Counted from the stretch's first letter, positions 36,600-50,026 are shown. The stretch is 64,000 nt of DNA from Mytilus galloprovincialis (GCF_965363235.1 NC_134844.1:78151244-78215243), one strand, 5' to 3'. Numbers and translations: made by a program. Notes: a model not told the origin generated them from the letters alone.

Positions 36600-36689
36600 T
36601 ATTTGGTTTGGCATGCCATAAAACCAGGTTCAACCCACCACTTTTATTCCCCTTTAAAAGTGTCCTGTACCAAGTCTGGAAGATGGCCA

Positions 36690-37015
36690 TTGTTATAATA
36701 TTGTTCGTTTCTGTGTGTGTTGCATTTTAACGTTGAGTCGTTTGTGTTTTCTCTTATTTTTGAGATAAGACGTGGCACGGTACTTGTCTATCCCAAATTC
36801 ATGTATTTGGTTTTGATGTTATATTTGTTATTCTCGTGGTGTTTTGTCTGTTGCTTGGTCCGTTTCTGTGTGTGTTGCGTTTCGGTGTTGTGTCGTTGTT
36901 CTCCTCTTATGTTTGATGCGTTTCCCTCGGTTTTAGTTTGTTGCCCCGATTTTGTTTTTTGTCCATGGATTTATGAGTTTTGAACAGCGGTATACTACTG
37001 TTGCCTTTATCTATC
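36690..37015 (+). repeat. Dispersed repeat ending GCGGTATACTACTGTTGCC
   Basis: TGTGTGTTGCATTTTAACGT, GTCGTTGTTCTCCTCTTATG and GAACAGCGGTATACTACTGT recur in shortened form at 37200-37380 and inverted at 4340-4450 and 34635-34760. The 88-codon frame at 36717-36983 is a by-product of the repeat. Confidence 0.65.
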
Positions 37016-37199
37016 CTTAATACAAAAATGTTTGCCAGATATTGATATAGAGTAAGGTTTACAGAAACTGATATTTCCTTTATCCTTCAATACAATAAGT
37101 TTTTCTTATATTGTGGAAAATGATGCTATATGCAGAATTTATAATCGTTATGTGTTGAGTCATAATGTACCAAGTAAGGAATATGGCAATAGTTACATT

Positions 37200-37380
37200 A
37201 TCGATCGTTCCTCTGTGTGTTACATTTTGATGTTGTGTTTCTGGTGTGTCGTTGTTCTCCTCTTATAGTTGATGCGTTTTCCTCAGTTTTAGTTTGAAAC
37301 CCAGATTTGTTTTTTTTTCTCAATCGGTTTATGAGTTTCGAACAGCGGTATACTACTGTTGCCTTTATTTGACATGTTTA
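37200..37380 (+). repeat. Second copy of the GCGGTATACTACTG repeat
   Basis: Contains GTTGTTCTCCTCTTATAGTT and GAACAGCGGTATACTACTGT. Confidence 0.65.
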
Positions 37381-37404
37381 AAGATTAAAACATATATAGA
37401 ATAA

Positions 37405-37570
37405 AATAGATATAAGCGTCACTGATGAGTCTTGTGTAGACGAAACGCGCGTCTGGCGTATTAGATTATAAGCATGGTACCTTTGATAACTATCAAACTT
37501 ACTGGGTCGAAGCCACTACTGGTGGATGTTTCGTCCCCGAAGGTATTATCAGTCCAGTAGTTGGCTTCAA
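37405..37570 (+). repeat. Dispersed ~400-base repeat, end fragments
   Basis: Here the end module (GCGTCACTGATGAGTCTTGT) comes before the start module (ACTGGGTCGAAGCCACTACT), as in a tandem junction. Confidence 0.65.
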
Positions 37571-38466
37571 AACTATTTTAATCTGAGCCTCACGGATGAG
37601 TCGCGCATCTTAAATTATCAATAAATATCAAATTATAAGCCTTGTTCCTTTGTTACTATTGATAAATCATAGTAAGGTTTAAAGAAATAAAAATACTTCT
37701 TGATTGTGCCATAACGGATAGGGAATATGGTTTACACAAATGTTCACCATTCTTTTAATATGTTTGGAAGCCTGTCGTAGCTGCATCAATATGCGGTATG
37801 GGTTTTGCTCATTATTGATGGTTGTACGGTGACTTATAGTTGTAAACATCTATGTATTTTGGTATCTGGTTGAATGTTGGTTTATACATGTTATATGTTT
37901 ATTACACCAAATCTTCTTATTTTATATTGATCATTATAACAAACGTATTTGCCTGATACCGATATTGAGTATTGTTTACAGAAACTGTGCTCTTTCATTA
38001 ATTTGGTAGTATATCATTTTGTCCTTATAATTTTATAGAGTGTTTTGTTATAATCGTGAATTAAGGTGGTACCTAACACTACGAGCCAAAACTTGTGATT
38101 CTACCTATAATTGGTTATATGATATGATATCCTTACATAGGACATGTGGTTTATAGAAGTTGAGATAGTTCTTTTTCGAGTTTTACTATTGATATACACA
38201 CTTATGTCTGCTATAGATATAGCGTATGGTTTACAGACACTAGTATGATCTTTCCTTTATTTATAAATATAATATTTGTCCTGACGTTGATTGGTTTGTG
38301 GTTCATATAACTTGCTATAATTTTTAACATAATTTATCCTCGCCGAATTGTTGTTTCTGTCCCGAGTCAGGAGCCTCTAACATTTGTTGGTCTTGTATGA
38401 TTTTTAATGTTATTTCCTTTATATTAGTATGACGACATATATCATATACTAGTATACTTTTTTATT
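37571..38466. other. Unassigned AT-rich sequence
   Basis: Loosely repeated phrases such as ATAGAGTATGGTTTACA recur here and at 36.2-40.2 kb, suggesting an old diverged tandem or dispersed repeat. No gene. Confidence 0.4.
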
Positions 38467-38606
38467 AGGGGCCAGCTGAAGCACGCCTCCGGATGCGGGA
38501 AATTCTCGCTGCATTGAAGACCCTTGGTAACATTCGGCTGTTAGTTGCTTTTTAGTCGGGTTGTTGTCTCTTTGGCACATTAATTCCCCGTTCCATTCTC
38601 AATTTC
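38467..38606 (-). repeat. ~145-base dispersed repeat, copy 1 of 4
   Basis: GGCCAGCTGAAGCACGCCTC through TCTCGCTGCATTGAAGACC to TTCCATTCTCAATTT. Other copies: 46650-46795 (minus), 57547-57679 (plus), 63243-63386 (plus). Confidence 0.8.
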
Positions 38607-38724
38607 ATTAAACATCAAAATAAATATGTTTGCCTGGTATGGATATTGTAACTAAACTGTAATTGTTCTTTTATTTATCAATATGTCATTTGGCCTTGAT
38701 ATCTTAATAACTTATATTGTAATA

Positions 38725-39050
38725 CTCACAAATCAAAAACAAAAAGCACAAAAATACTTAACTCCGCGGAAAATTAAAAACGGAAAGTCCCTAATCAAAT
38801 GGAAAAATCAAAAGCTCAAACACATCAACGGACTGGATAACAACTGTCATATTCCTCACTTTGTACAGACATTTTCTTGTGTAGAAAAAATTGGATTGAA
38901 CCTGGTTTTATAGATAGCTAAATCGCTCACTTGTATGACAGTCGCACCAAATTCCATCACATTGACAACGATACGCGAACAAAACAAACAGACGAACAGG
39001 TAACAATGTCAAAAATACAGCAGTTTAACATTGTGCCACTACCCTAATCA
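38725..39050 (+). repeat. Dispersed SINE-like repeat
   Basis: AACTCCGCGGAAAATTAAAA through AACAACTGTCATATTCCTCA to the TCACTTGTATGACAGTCGCA region; same family as 1180-1450. The hydrophobic minus-strand frame at 39044-39445 next to it is low-complexity. Confidence 0.7.
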
Positions 39051-39689
39051 CTAACAAAAACATACAAAAATGTAACAAAGAAACACAAAATAACATGTAG
39101 ATCAAGCATATTAGGAAACAAATAAAGATTAGAATACACAAACCTACCACAGTACAATAACACAATGACCTGTATTAGTAACGAAGAAACAAAACAAAAA
39201 TGCATATAGATAAAACACAAAGCGAAAATAAAAGACGTGCAACAAACAAGTTTTCGAAGAAACACCCAAAGGCATATAGACAAAGCACATTGGCAAAATG
39301 AAAGACATGATAACGAGAATATCATAAACAAATTAACAGAATGTACAAGTACCACAAGTATCATACATGTAATACTGTAAAAAAAAAACAACAAATATTT
39401 AAAAAAGAAGCACAAAAAGCCATTAATCAAATGCATCAACCTCATGTATGAAGTAAAAGTGCTTTAATGATACTAGCAAGATTTGCAACCATGATTTTAG
39501 AGAAATGTGCAATGATATATTTTTCTGTGTAGTCTAGACATACATATGAAAATCTCAATTCGTATATCCACCTAGTGAGTCATACAATGCTAAGTACTCC
39601 TATATTTGATTATGAAAAGACTTGTCTGTCGATGATACAAGGTATGGACCATAGATTTCTGAACTTGTTATATTCTTCTTAAAATTGGT

Positions 39690-39915
39690 TATGTAATATG
39701 TTGAGACTGTCATACAAGTGAGAGGTTTGGCGCTATAAACCCAGGTTCAATCCACCATTTTCTACAAAAGAAAATGCCTGAACTAAGTCAAGAATATGAC
39801 AGTTGTTGTCCATTCGTTTGATGTGTTTTATCTTTTAATTTTGCAATTTTATTAGGGACTTTCCGTTTAGTATTTTCCTCGGAGTTAAGTTTTTATGTGA
39901 TTTGTCTTTTTACAT
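39690..39915 (-). repeat. Dispersed SINE-like repeat, inverted copy
   Basis: TCATACAAGTGAGAGGTTTG, AGGTTCAATCCACCATTTTC and AGGGACTTTCCGTTTAG. The GGTTCAATCC box reads on the plus strand, so this is the sense orientation of a possible polymerase III promoter. Confidence 0.7.
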
Positions 39916-40583
39916 GTACATTCAAAGGAAATGTGGTTTAAAAAAGTTGAAATCATTCTTTTCACGAATTTAACTATTGGTATAAACATTTGAGCCTCTA
40001 TAGATGTAGAGTATGGTTTACATAAAAATGATCTTTCGTCATACATATACATGTATATGTATATGATATTTTGTTGATAGGTATACGGTTAACATAACTT
40101 GCGATCATTTTCTAACATGTTTAAACATCAATACAAATAGTTTTGCCTGGTATACATGGAATAGATAAAGAGAAGTTTACAGAAACTGTAATCTTTCTTT
40201 AATTTATAAAAAAAGTATTTTGGTCTTTATATCTTTATCAAGAATTGTGTGATACTTTCAAATTAAAATGTTTTAATGATACTGGCAAGGTAGGCAACCA
40301 TGATTTGTCACAGACTCTGCTTTTCTTAAGAGTTGTCGCTCATACAGTACTTCCGTCAATTAAGAAATCAAATTACGACGACGACCAAATCTGATCCGTT
40401 CTGTCGATAAACGTCGAATATATCAAAAATTGTGGCACTTACAACGCAGAAAATTTGCGGAAACGATTCATGCCCTAAGACCCAAAAGAAATCAAATGCC
40501 TGATAAATAAGAAAGATTGCTCCTAGAATTCGAGAAGGAAAATATGTGATTAGGTACGAAGTGAAATACCTTTTCTCTATAAA

Positions 40584-40741
40584 CAGAGGCGGATTTAGGG
40601 GGGGCAGGGGCCCCGGCCCCCCCCTTTTTGGGAAAACATTTGGTTGCTTATATAGGGAATCACTGAAGCGTGACTGGAGCGGGCCCCCTCTTAGGTCAGT
40701 CAGTGGGCCCCCACTTATGAAAATTTCTGGATCCGCCACTG
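40584..40741. mobile_element. 158-base MITE with CAG...CTG ends
   Basis: Starts CAGAGGCGGATTTAGG, ends CTGGATCCGCCACTG; flanked by ATAAA on both sides. GC-rich interior (GGGGCCCCGGCCCCCCCC). Confidence 0.85.
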
Positions 40742-40959
40742 ATAAAATATATTAGTGACCACTGTGGATAGTAAACTTTAAATTGATAGTAAGTAGCAAA
40801 TAAAAGTTATTCTAGTATAGCTATGCTCATATTAAACTGTTAAACACGAAAATAATTGAAAATAATGGGGGAAAAGGATTTTGGAAAAAGGGGGAAGGCT
40901 AAAATAAATTGTCCTGTCCCTTAGTACCTAAGTATACATTTTGAAACATATTGAAAGAA

Positions 40960-41280
40960 TTTCTTGAGAGTAGTCCCGATAAGACCGCTTTTTGACCCAA
41001 ACATTTAGCAGTTTTACAAAAGTGTTTCAGCTATTTATCGGAAACTAAAATACTTCTGCTACATAACTATGGGCGAGTTTTGACAATACAATGCACACAT
41101 ATCGGGTACTAGCATCATTTAGTCATGTTTTATTACTGAAATCTTCAGAATTTTAGCATTTGTGTTTAATTTTTAGACGTTTTCCGACTTCAATGGAAGT
41201 GGCCGCATTTGTGTTCATTCTTAATATTTAAATAGAAGTTGTATCTGATACATAACATATATTCATATGATGAAGACGAT
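40960..41280. repeat. Dispersed repeat, partner at 22780-23150
   Basis: Same ordered landmarks as the copy in chitin synthase intron 4. Confidence 0.7.
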
Positions 41281-41530
41281 CTTTCGATCACTTTAATTGC
41301 GGTCTGTAGCTGGCATGTCAGTAACTTCTTGTAGTCCTTTGTTAATTTATGTATCATTGTCATTTTGTTTAGTTTCTTTTGTTATCTATTTTGACATAGG
41401 ACTCGGACTTCTTTTGAACTGAGTGTTGTTGTGCGTATTGTTTGTGTTTGTTTTTTCTACATTGGATAGGGTTAAAGGGGGAGGGTTGAGATCTCAAAAT
41501 CTATGTTTAACCCCGACGCATTTTTGAAAA
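41281..41530 (-). repeat. Dispersed repeat fragment
   Basis: Inverted relative to 57690-58035: AGCTGGCATGTCAGTAACTT, then GGGGGAGGGTTGAGATCTCA and TTAACCCCGACGCATTTTT. Confidence 0.7.
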
Positions 41531-41919
41531 TGTAAGAAGAGTCACCTATGAAAGAAAAGAATCTACAGCTTTCCGTATACACACATGTACACAGAAATAA
41601 AATTACTTCGACCATAATGACAAGATATGCATTATTGATTTGTAGCAGTCTTTGTCTTGTCAAATTGATTATGCAGATTATGAATTTTTATATTGCAATT
41701 GTAGCATCTGTAATCTATTATTCAACGTTTATTTATCACTTCTTCAACAAATTTATTAGATTTCAGTAGCAAGTTTTCTTATATTTTTTTTAAAAAAGTT
41801 AAAATGTATATAGGAGTGGAATGTGAAAATCTTAAATAACAGGTGAACTGGTACTTTTCTAAACTCAACACTATAGAAAACAACTCAACCAAAAAGAATA
41901 AAAACGTCGAAAGGAAACT

Positions 41920-42260
41920 TAAAACTATATAACATATCTTATTTAATTCACTGGACTAATTAATTTCTCTTATAAACTATATTTTATTAACTATATAAGA
42001 TAGTGTTAAACTATATAAGATATTTTATAAACTATATAAGATATTTTAAACTATATGAGATATTTTATAAACTATGTATTATAAACTACGTAAGATATTT
42101 TATAAACTATGTATTATAAACTATATAAGATATCTTATAAACTGCATAAGACATCCTGTCAGCTATATAAGCTATCTTATAAACTTTATAACCTATTTTA
42201 TAAACTTAATAAGATATCTCATAAACTATATAAAAAAATCTATAAATTTTGTTTGATATC
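41920..42260. repeat. Degenerate AT-rich tandem repeat, ~21-24-base unit
   Basis: TATAAACTATATAAGATATT and variants repeat about 13 times just left of the fold-back element. The 60-codon frame here is a product of the repeat. Confidence 0.8.
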
Positions 42261-42391
42261 TTAAAGTTAGAATAAATAGTAAAACGGCTTGCCATACCGA
42301 AAGATGAACCGGGTTGACTTATGTGATCCAAAAAGAGTAAGATCCTGCGGCACTAGTAACATTATTGTTTAGCCATGTAATAATGCTTATC

Positions 42392-45300
42392 TACGGAAGC
42401 CGTAACGGTACGGAAGCCGTAAAGGGACATACAAAACATTAGAAAATATTTTTTTTAATTCGAGATCACCATAAAACATTACCGTTTTACCGAGATCTCG
42501 ATAAAAAATATATCGTTATCTCGATAAAACGAATTTGTTATATCGAGATCTCGGATTATTAAATCGTTATCTCGATTTTTTATATCATTATCTCGATTTA
42601 TTATATCGTTATCTCGATTTATTATATCGAGATCTCGATTTATCAAATCGGGATCTCGGATTATTATATTGTTATCTCGGTTTAATATATCGTTATCTCG
42701 AGAAAACGAAACTGTTATATCGAGATCTCGGATTATTATATCGTTATCTCGATTTATTATATCGTTATCTCAATAAAACGAAACTGTTATTACGAGATCT
42801 CGGATTATTATATCGTTATCTCGATTTATTAAAACGAGATCTCGGATTATTAAATCGTTATATCGGTTAAATTTAAGTAGATCTCGATTAAAATATATCG
42901 TTATCTCGATAAAACGAATCTGTATTTCTGAATTCGTCATTTTGATGTTACCTTACAAATATTCAAATTAATATCAGAAACAAAAATTCAAAGCACTCTT
43001 TAAAATTTTTAACTTAATTCATTCATTTATTTAGTTTCGGAGAATAAACTAGTGGATTTCCCTATCTATTATTAACCGAAATTCCTTGGTTCAATGTATG
43101 GAAAACCTGAATACAAAAACATATATATAAATATTAAGATACTCAACGTTATCTTTTTTTATATTCACGTTTCCTATGCTGTTCTTGATCCCACATATAT
43201 AGATATAACATGTCCATTGTGCCGCAATGACCATTAGAGGGGTTACGGAGGACCTAAATGCCAAAATACGCGTGAATATTATGAAAATAGCCAATTTTAA
43301 ATAATGGAATGGATATTTTGAATAATGGGATGGACTGCTTCGACCCTTTAGCCCCTAATTTCATACATACCTTAAACCTCATTCGAAAGCTTATTTATAG
43401 AGAACAAAAGACATATAGTCAATATGTTCCGCAACGCATATTAGAGGAGTAACACAGACCCTTCGGCCCCTTTATAAACTACTTGAAAGCTTATAGAAAG
43501 AGAGATATAATGGTATATTAATAAGCTTTCGAATGAGGTATAATGTATATTTGGAATTAGGGGCTGAAGGGTCACAACAGTCTGTTCCATTTTTCAAAAT
43601 GTCCATTCCATTATTCAAAATAAGCTATTTCTTAATTTTCACGCGTATTTTGGCATTTAGGTCCTCCGTAACCCCTCTAATGGTCATTGCGGCACAATGG
43701 ACATGTTATATCTATAAATATGGGACGAAGAACAGCAAAGGTAATGTGAAAATAAAAATAGATAGAGTTGAGTATTTTAATATTTATATATACGTTTTGG
43801 TATTCAGGTCGTCCATACATTAAACCAAGGAATTTCTGTTAAAAATAGTTAGGGGAATACACTTGTTTATTCTACGAAACTAAAAAAATAAATGAATCAA
43901 AGTAAAAATTTTAAAGAGTGCTTTGAATTTTTGTTTCTGATATTAATTTGAATATTTGTAAGATAACATTAAAATGACGAATTCAGAAATACAGATTCGT
44001 TTCATCGAGATAACTATATATTTTTTATCGAGATGTCGATATATTTAACCGAGATAACGATTTAATAATCCGAGATCTCGTTTTAATAAATCGAGATAAC
44101 GATATCATAATCCGAGATCTCGATATAACAGTTTCGTTTTATCGAGATAACGATATAATAATCCGAGATCTCGATGTAATAAATCGAGATAACGATATAA
44201 TTATCCGAGATCACGATGTAATAAATCGAGATAACGATATAATAATCCGAGATCTCGATATAACAATTTCGTTTTATCGAGGTAACGATATATTTTTTAT
44301 CGAGATCTCGGTAAAACGGTAATGTTTTATCGTGATCTCGAATTAAAAAAAAAATTCTATTTTTTTTGTGTCCCCTTACGGCTTCCGTATAAGGGGACAC
44401 ACAAAACATAAGAAATTATTTTTTTTTAATTCAAGATCACGATAAAACATAACCGTTTTTCCGAGATCACGATAAAAGATATATCGTTATCTCGATGAAA
44501 CGAAATTGTTATATCGTTATCTCGATTTATTATATCGAGATCTCGGATTATTATATCGAGATCTCGGATTATTAAATCGTTATCTCGATTTACAAAATAG
44601 AGATCTCAGAATATCATATTGTTATCTCGGTTCAATATATCGTTATCTCGAGAAAACGAAACTGTTATATCGAGATCTCGTATTGTTAAATTTTTATCTC
44701 GGTTTAATATATCGAGATCTCGAGAAAAATATATCGTTATCTCGAGAAAACGAAACTGTGATATCGAGATTTCGGATTATTTTATCGTTATCTCGATTTA
44801 TTAAAACGAGATCTCAGATTATTAAATCGTTATCTCGGTTAAATATATCGAGATCTCAATTTAAAATATATCGTTATCTCGATAAAACGAATCTGTATTT
44901 CAGAATTCGTCATTTTGATGTTATCTTACAAATATTCAAATTAATCATGTTAATATCAGAAACAAAAATTCAAAGCCTCTTTAAAAATTTTAACTTAATT
45001 CATTCATTTATTTAGTTTCAGAGAATAAACTAGTGGATTTCCCTATCTATTATTAACCGAAATTCCTTGGTTCAATGTATGAAAAACCTGAATACCAAAA
45101 CATAAATATAAATATTAAGATACTCAACGTTATCTTTTTTTATTTTCACGTTACCTTTGCTGTTCTTCATCCCATATATATAAATATAACATGTCCATTG
45201 TGCCGCAATGACCATGAGAGGGGTTACGGAGGACCTAAATGCCAAAATACGCGTGAAAATTATGAAAATAGCCAATTTTAAATAATGGAATGGATATTTT

Positions 45301-46316
45301 GAATAATGGAATGGACTGCTGCGACCCTTTAGCCCCTAATTACATACATACCTTATACCTCATTCGAAAGCTTATTTATAGAGAACAAAAGACATATAGT
45401 CAATATGTTCGGCAACGCATATAAGAGGAGTAACACAGACCCTTCGGTCCCTTTATACACTACTTGAAAGCTTATAGAAAGAGAGATAAAATGGTATATT
45501 AATAAGCTTTCGAATGAGGTATACTGTATATTTGGAATTAGGGGCTAAGGGTCGCAACAGTCTATTCCATTTTTCAAAATATCCATTCCATTATTCAAAA
45601 TAAGCTACATGTATTTCTTAATTTTCACGCGTATTTAGGCATTTAGATCCTCCGTAACCCCTCTAATGGTCATTGTGGCACAATGGACATGTTATATCTA
45701 TAAATATGGGATGAAGAACAGCAAAGGTAACGTGAAAATAAAAATCGATAGAGTTGAGTATTTTAATATTTATATATATGTTTTGGTATTCAGGTCGTCC
45801 ATACATTAAACCAAGGAATTTCTGTTAAAAATAGTTATGGAAATCCACTAGTTTATTCTCCGAAACTAAAAAAATAAATGAATCAAGTTAAAAATTTTAA
45901 AGAGTGCTTTGAATTTTTGTTTCTGATATTAATTTGAATATTTGTAAGAAAACATTAAAATGACGAATTCAGAAATACAGATTCGTTTTATCGAGATAAC
46001 GATATATTTTTATCGAGATGTCGATATATTTAACCGAGATAACGATTTAATAATCCGATATCTCGTTTTAATAAATCGAGATAACGATATAATAATCCGA
46101 GATCTCGATATAACAGTTTCGTTTTATCGAGATAACGATATAATAAATCGAGATAACGATATAATAATCCGAGATCGCGATATAACAATTTCGTTTTATC
46201 AAGATAACAAAAATTTTTTTTATCAAAATCTCGGTAAAACGGTAATGTTTTATCGTGATCTCGAATTAAAAAAAAATATTTTCTAATTTTTTTTGTGTCC
46301 CCTTACGGCTTCCGTA
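42392..46316. mobile_element. Fold-back element: two tandem giant palindromes
   Basis: 3925 bases with TACGGAAGCCGTAA at the left and its complement TTACGGCTTCCGTA at the right, flanked on both sides by CTTATC (42386-42391 and 46317-46322), a 6-base target duplication. Unit A (42392-44389) and unit B (44390-46316) are direct copies. Each has two arms of about 0.9-1 kb, inverted to one another, around a 124-base loop (43396-43519 and 45377-45500). The outer half of each arm is made of ~21-base subrepeats built on CGAGATCTCG and CGTTATCTCG; the inner half is non-repetitive. Long inverted repeats made of short tandem repeats are the hallmark of Foldback-type elements. Apparent frames inside are products of the subrepeats. 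No transposase is encoded. Confidence 0.88.
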
Positions 46317-46649
46317 CTTATCAATGTATTTTTGGTTTGTTGGTATTGATAAAAAAAAAATAATTGCAATACATGTATATGAGTAAATTTAGATGTTATG
46401 AATACTCCAAAAGACAGTTATCCAACACTCAATAACTAATTTGTTAGTTTATTCTCCAAAAACAATAGTTCATGTTTCTACAAACATTTTTTTAAGTAAT
46501 GAAAGATCTAGAGAACTGAACACTGAATTTCTTTCTTTGGACTGTAAATATCAAGTATGGTTGATGAGACTTGATAGATTTGAACGTATTGAATTGAGTC
46601 TGAAATTTACTTACAGGACTTGTGTTAGATTACAAATATCTAAGTAAAC

Positions 46650-46795
46650 ATATTTGTTTAGGAGGCAAGCTGAAGGAAGCCTCCGGGTGCTGGAGTTTCT
46701 CGCTGCATTGAAGATCCATTGGACTTCGGTTGGTGTCTGCTCTATGATCGTGTTGTTGTCTCTTTGACACATTCCCCAATTTCCATTCTCATTTT
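46650..46795 (-). repeat. ~145-base dispersed repeat, copy 2 of 4
   Basis: AGGCAAGCTGAAGGAAGCCT to TTTCCATTCTCATTTT. Confidence 0.8.
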
Positions 46796-46804
46796 TTTGG
46801 TACA

Positions 46805-47669
46805 ATATATTAAATATTCAATTACATATTTGATGTCGTTTTATTTATCGAAATATATATAATATAAATACAAATATACAACTTACATAATGGTTTATAT
46901 TCGAAGACAACGAGCATTTACGACAGCTTAAAGAGGACATTAAACGATTTTCTACGTATCTTTTCACTCCAGTTAACTATGAAAAACATGCTTTGAATGT
47001 TATCAAATTTTATATATTTTTTGGTGATTTTCAAATAATTTGAATATCGAAACCGACTGCTAGCATCCGCTTCCATATTGAATATCGAATAACGAATATA
47101 ACGATCCGGCTGCTAATTTCAGATAAAGTTTTGGTATGGTCAGTTGCCTTTTAAATCTGTTAAGTGCAAATATAGTGTGGTATGACAAACATTAAGCAAG
47201 GTGTGTCAAATACATAAATGAAACCGGGTGGAAGTAGGCATCATATAACAGCACTCGGTTGTAAATAGTTTAAGGGTTGTTAATTAGAGGTCTTAGGACT
47301 TCAACAACAAATAACTGTAGTCACTAGTCTCAAATAACGACGCTACAAAATATATACAAATCTAAAATACTATTATACTAGTGTAGAGAAAGATAACTCT
47401 GACATGTTTATTAACAATTGCATTGCACTGTACAACATTCTAAGTAAAATGATATTCTCATTCTCTTTTATCTGTCTCAAAGACTCAACTTAAACGTGTG
47501 TCTAACAACTATCAGTTTATGCATCTCATAAACTTAACTGCGATAAATCCTCTGATATCATCTAGAATAAACATGTTCTATTATTTCCTTCCAAATAATA
47601 CACAAGATAACTAAAAGATATCAAAGTGTTATTCAAATTCACAAGTATGCAATACATAGAGAATAATAT
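46805..47669. other. Unassigned AT-rich sequence
   Basis: No gene or repeat recognised. Confidence 0.4.
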
Positions 47670-47792
47670 ATGGCAAAATCCGTATCGCATGCTGTATCAC
47701 CACGAGAAACCAATATCAGTCCCGAGGGCCGAAGGTCCCGAGGGCTGATATTGGTCGAGTGGTGATACAGCATGCGATACGGATTTTGCCAT
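47670..47792. repeat. 123-base near-perfect palindrome
   Basis: The left arm starts ATGGCAAAATCCGTATCGCA and continues GCTGTATCACCAC; the right arm is its exact complement over that 34-base stretch, then CCAATATCAG pairs again after a short mismatch. Centre: CCCGAGGGCCGAAGGTCCCG. Weaker pairing extends about 10 bases further out. Lies 1.1 kb beyond the stop codon of the recombinase gene. Confidence 0.9.
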
Positions 47793-48918
47793 GTAGTATT
47801 CTGTTTATCATATATTTGAATGGAATAAGATGTATATATGGTATATCTAAAGTCCGTGATTAATATCGGTTAATCGACCGAAAATATGTGAGAATATGTA
47901 AATTTCAGCTGACTTTTTTTTCTATAAATTTCCTTATTTGCTTATCTTAATCATTACATGATAGTCGTAACAAAATTCGGGATCGATTATACTGATATAC
48001 CACAAAACATGTTCAAAAGCCCTAATAAACTGCCAAAATAATATATTTTAAACTTTGATGTATTTTCATGTATCTAAATACATTCACAAACGATACTATC
48101 AAACCTGCGAATTTTTGAAAACCTCCAACTATCAGCTGTAGAATACAACACATCTTCCCAATATTTGTTTTCAAGTTAAACCAAGTTCCACTGTGAACTT
48201 TATTTTATTTCTGCAATATCATTTGTATGCATTAGGGCGTGGATGAGGGTCCTTCATTTCTGATTTTTTTCTCATTTTTAGGACATTTTCTCTATTCTAT
48301 TTAAATTTCGCCTGTTTTTTGTTCAAGCAACCTTTTCCTCATTTTTCTGGTCTGTTTTTTTCTATCATGTATTATTTTAGCCAATTTTGCCTTTATTCTC
48401 TATTCTGTTTACCCCATCCTGATCCTCATACATAAATGTGGACAACAATGTTACCAAATATCATCTATTCAAAGATTATGGTCAGACAGAGAGATTCCTA
48501 TATATGTTTGTATATGAACTACACATTTCGACATGGTACTAATTATGCTGCACTTATTAAAATATGCACCGGTATGCATACTTTATTGATTTAAGATTTC
48601 TTCAGTTAGTGCTTGAAGCTAAATTGTGTTTTTTTTTTCAGGGGAAAAATATATACGGATACCATGATTACTTCATGAGTTTGTACCACCTCATCCTTTA
48701 TGATAACTAAAACCTGAGCCTTGGAACTTCCACAAATGAAACTCTGATGTTAAAACTAATGAATAAACATTTTCATATAACACCTTTTTTATTTGATAAC
48801 AAAACAAATCATATAACAACAAAGTTTAAGCAATTACATGTAATGTACATTTACTATGTAGTGTTAAACAATATACTAGAAAAAGGAAATGGGTCTTTTG
48901 ATGATTTTGTAATGATTT
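47793..48918. other. 3' flank of the recombinase gene
   Basis: AT-rich; 48240-48430 is strongly T/C-biased (TTTTCTCATTTTTAGG-like). No gene. Confidence 0.4.
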
Positions 48919-49709
48919 CTATTCTGAATCTGTGTCATAAATCACCCATTTTCTCTTGCAAATATTTGGTTTCTTATTTTCCTTCTGTCCCTCATTTGGA
49001 TGCATGTAATTTATGATTACGTCACCTTTGATATTTGCATTATTCAGAATAGATGGAAGAGAACATTGCTGTCTATAACCTTGAGCAATATCTATATTTG
49101 GAAAAGTGTTAACATCAGCAGTAGTGCTAGAAATTATTTCAATAGGAACTTCTGCAGTAATGGTTGTAGTATTTGTATTGCTATTTATTTGTACTATTTC
49201 ATAGTTAGCAATGTCATTTAATGCAGTTTCAACGATTTCCTGAGAAGCGCGAAATAACAGCTGATCTTCATTATCATTTGGTATAAAATTATCTTCAAAA
49301 CTAGTTATTGTACTGTCTACAGAAACTGTCTTGTTAAAATTTGTAAGAATAGACGACATTTCTCTCTGTTGATTGATTGATGCCTTCGAATAATCATTAA
49401 TTGATGCCAAACTTTTGTGACCTGAGTGCTGCTGTACCAATGTATCCTGGACTCCATTGTGTATCAAAGTTGTTATTCCAGTCTTTCTAGCACTACGGTT
49501 GACTTTTCTTCCCTCTATCCCACCTTCCCCTGCCATCGTCTTAACTATTTTACCAATTGTGTTTTTACCCATTGCCATATGTTTGAACCATTCACCGCTT
49601 GAAGCCTTGTTGTTTATTCCCACATAAAACTTTGCCTCATCTCCTTTCATATTTACAGGTCGCTTTTGAGCATACAACAAGTACATCTGGATGGGACATC
49701 TTTGATTTC
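48919..49709 (-). CDS. Recombinase exon 3
   Basis: Acceptor CTTTTTCAG. Holds RCPIQMYLLYAQKRPVNM, the HxxR-like box, SGHKSL and the Tyr, then a ~150-residue polar tail (NTNTTTITAE) ending IYDTDSE. Confidence 0.85.
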
Positions 49710-50026
49710 CTGAAAAAGAAAAAAAAATAATTAAAATAGATATAGGATGTGGTTTAGTATTTAGTTTATGTGCTGTTTTGTTTTGTGTCTTTTCATCTCC
49801 GCCAATGTGGGCTTTTTTTGTTCCACTTTATTTGAGATGATTAAACGATATGGGGTTTTCTCATTGTTGAAGGCTGTACAGTTGCCTATGATTGCTTACA
49901 TCTTGTTTTATTTGAACTTTGGTTGATATATAGTTGTGTCATGGGCAATCATACCACATCTCCTTATTTTTATAAGACAAGAATTATGTTTAGTATTTAA
50001 AAACGGTATATATTTAAAATATATAC

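Noticed and set aside
39044-39445. 133-codon hydrophobic minus-strand frame
   Set aside because: Complement of an A-rich repeat flank (AAACAAA-type), so Phe/Leu/Val-rich by composition; no splice or start support.
42440-46270. CRISPR-like regular spacing of CGAGATCTCG repeats
   Set aside because: Units run directly into each other without unique spacers, are degenerate, and mirror across a loop; this is a eukaryotic fold-back arm.
42535-46286. Repeat-like protein frames (for example 42535-42870, 44506-45015)
   Set aside because: Repeated YRYLDLLYRDLG-type frames appear on both strands and come from the DNA subrepeats.
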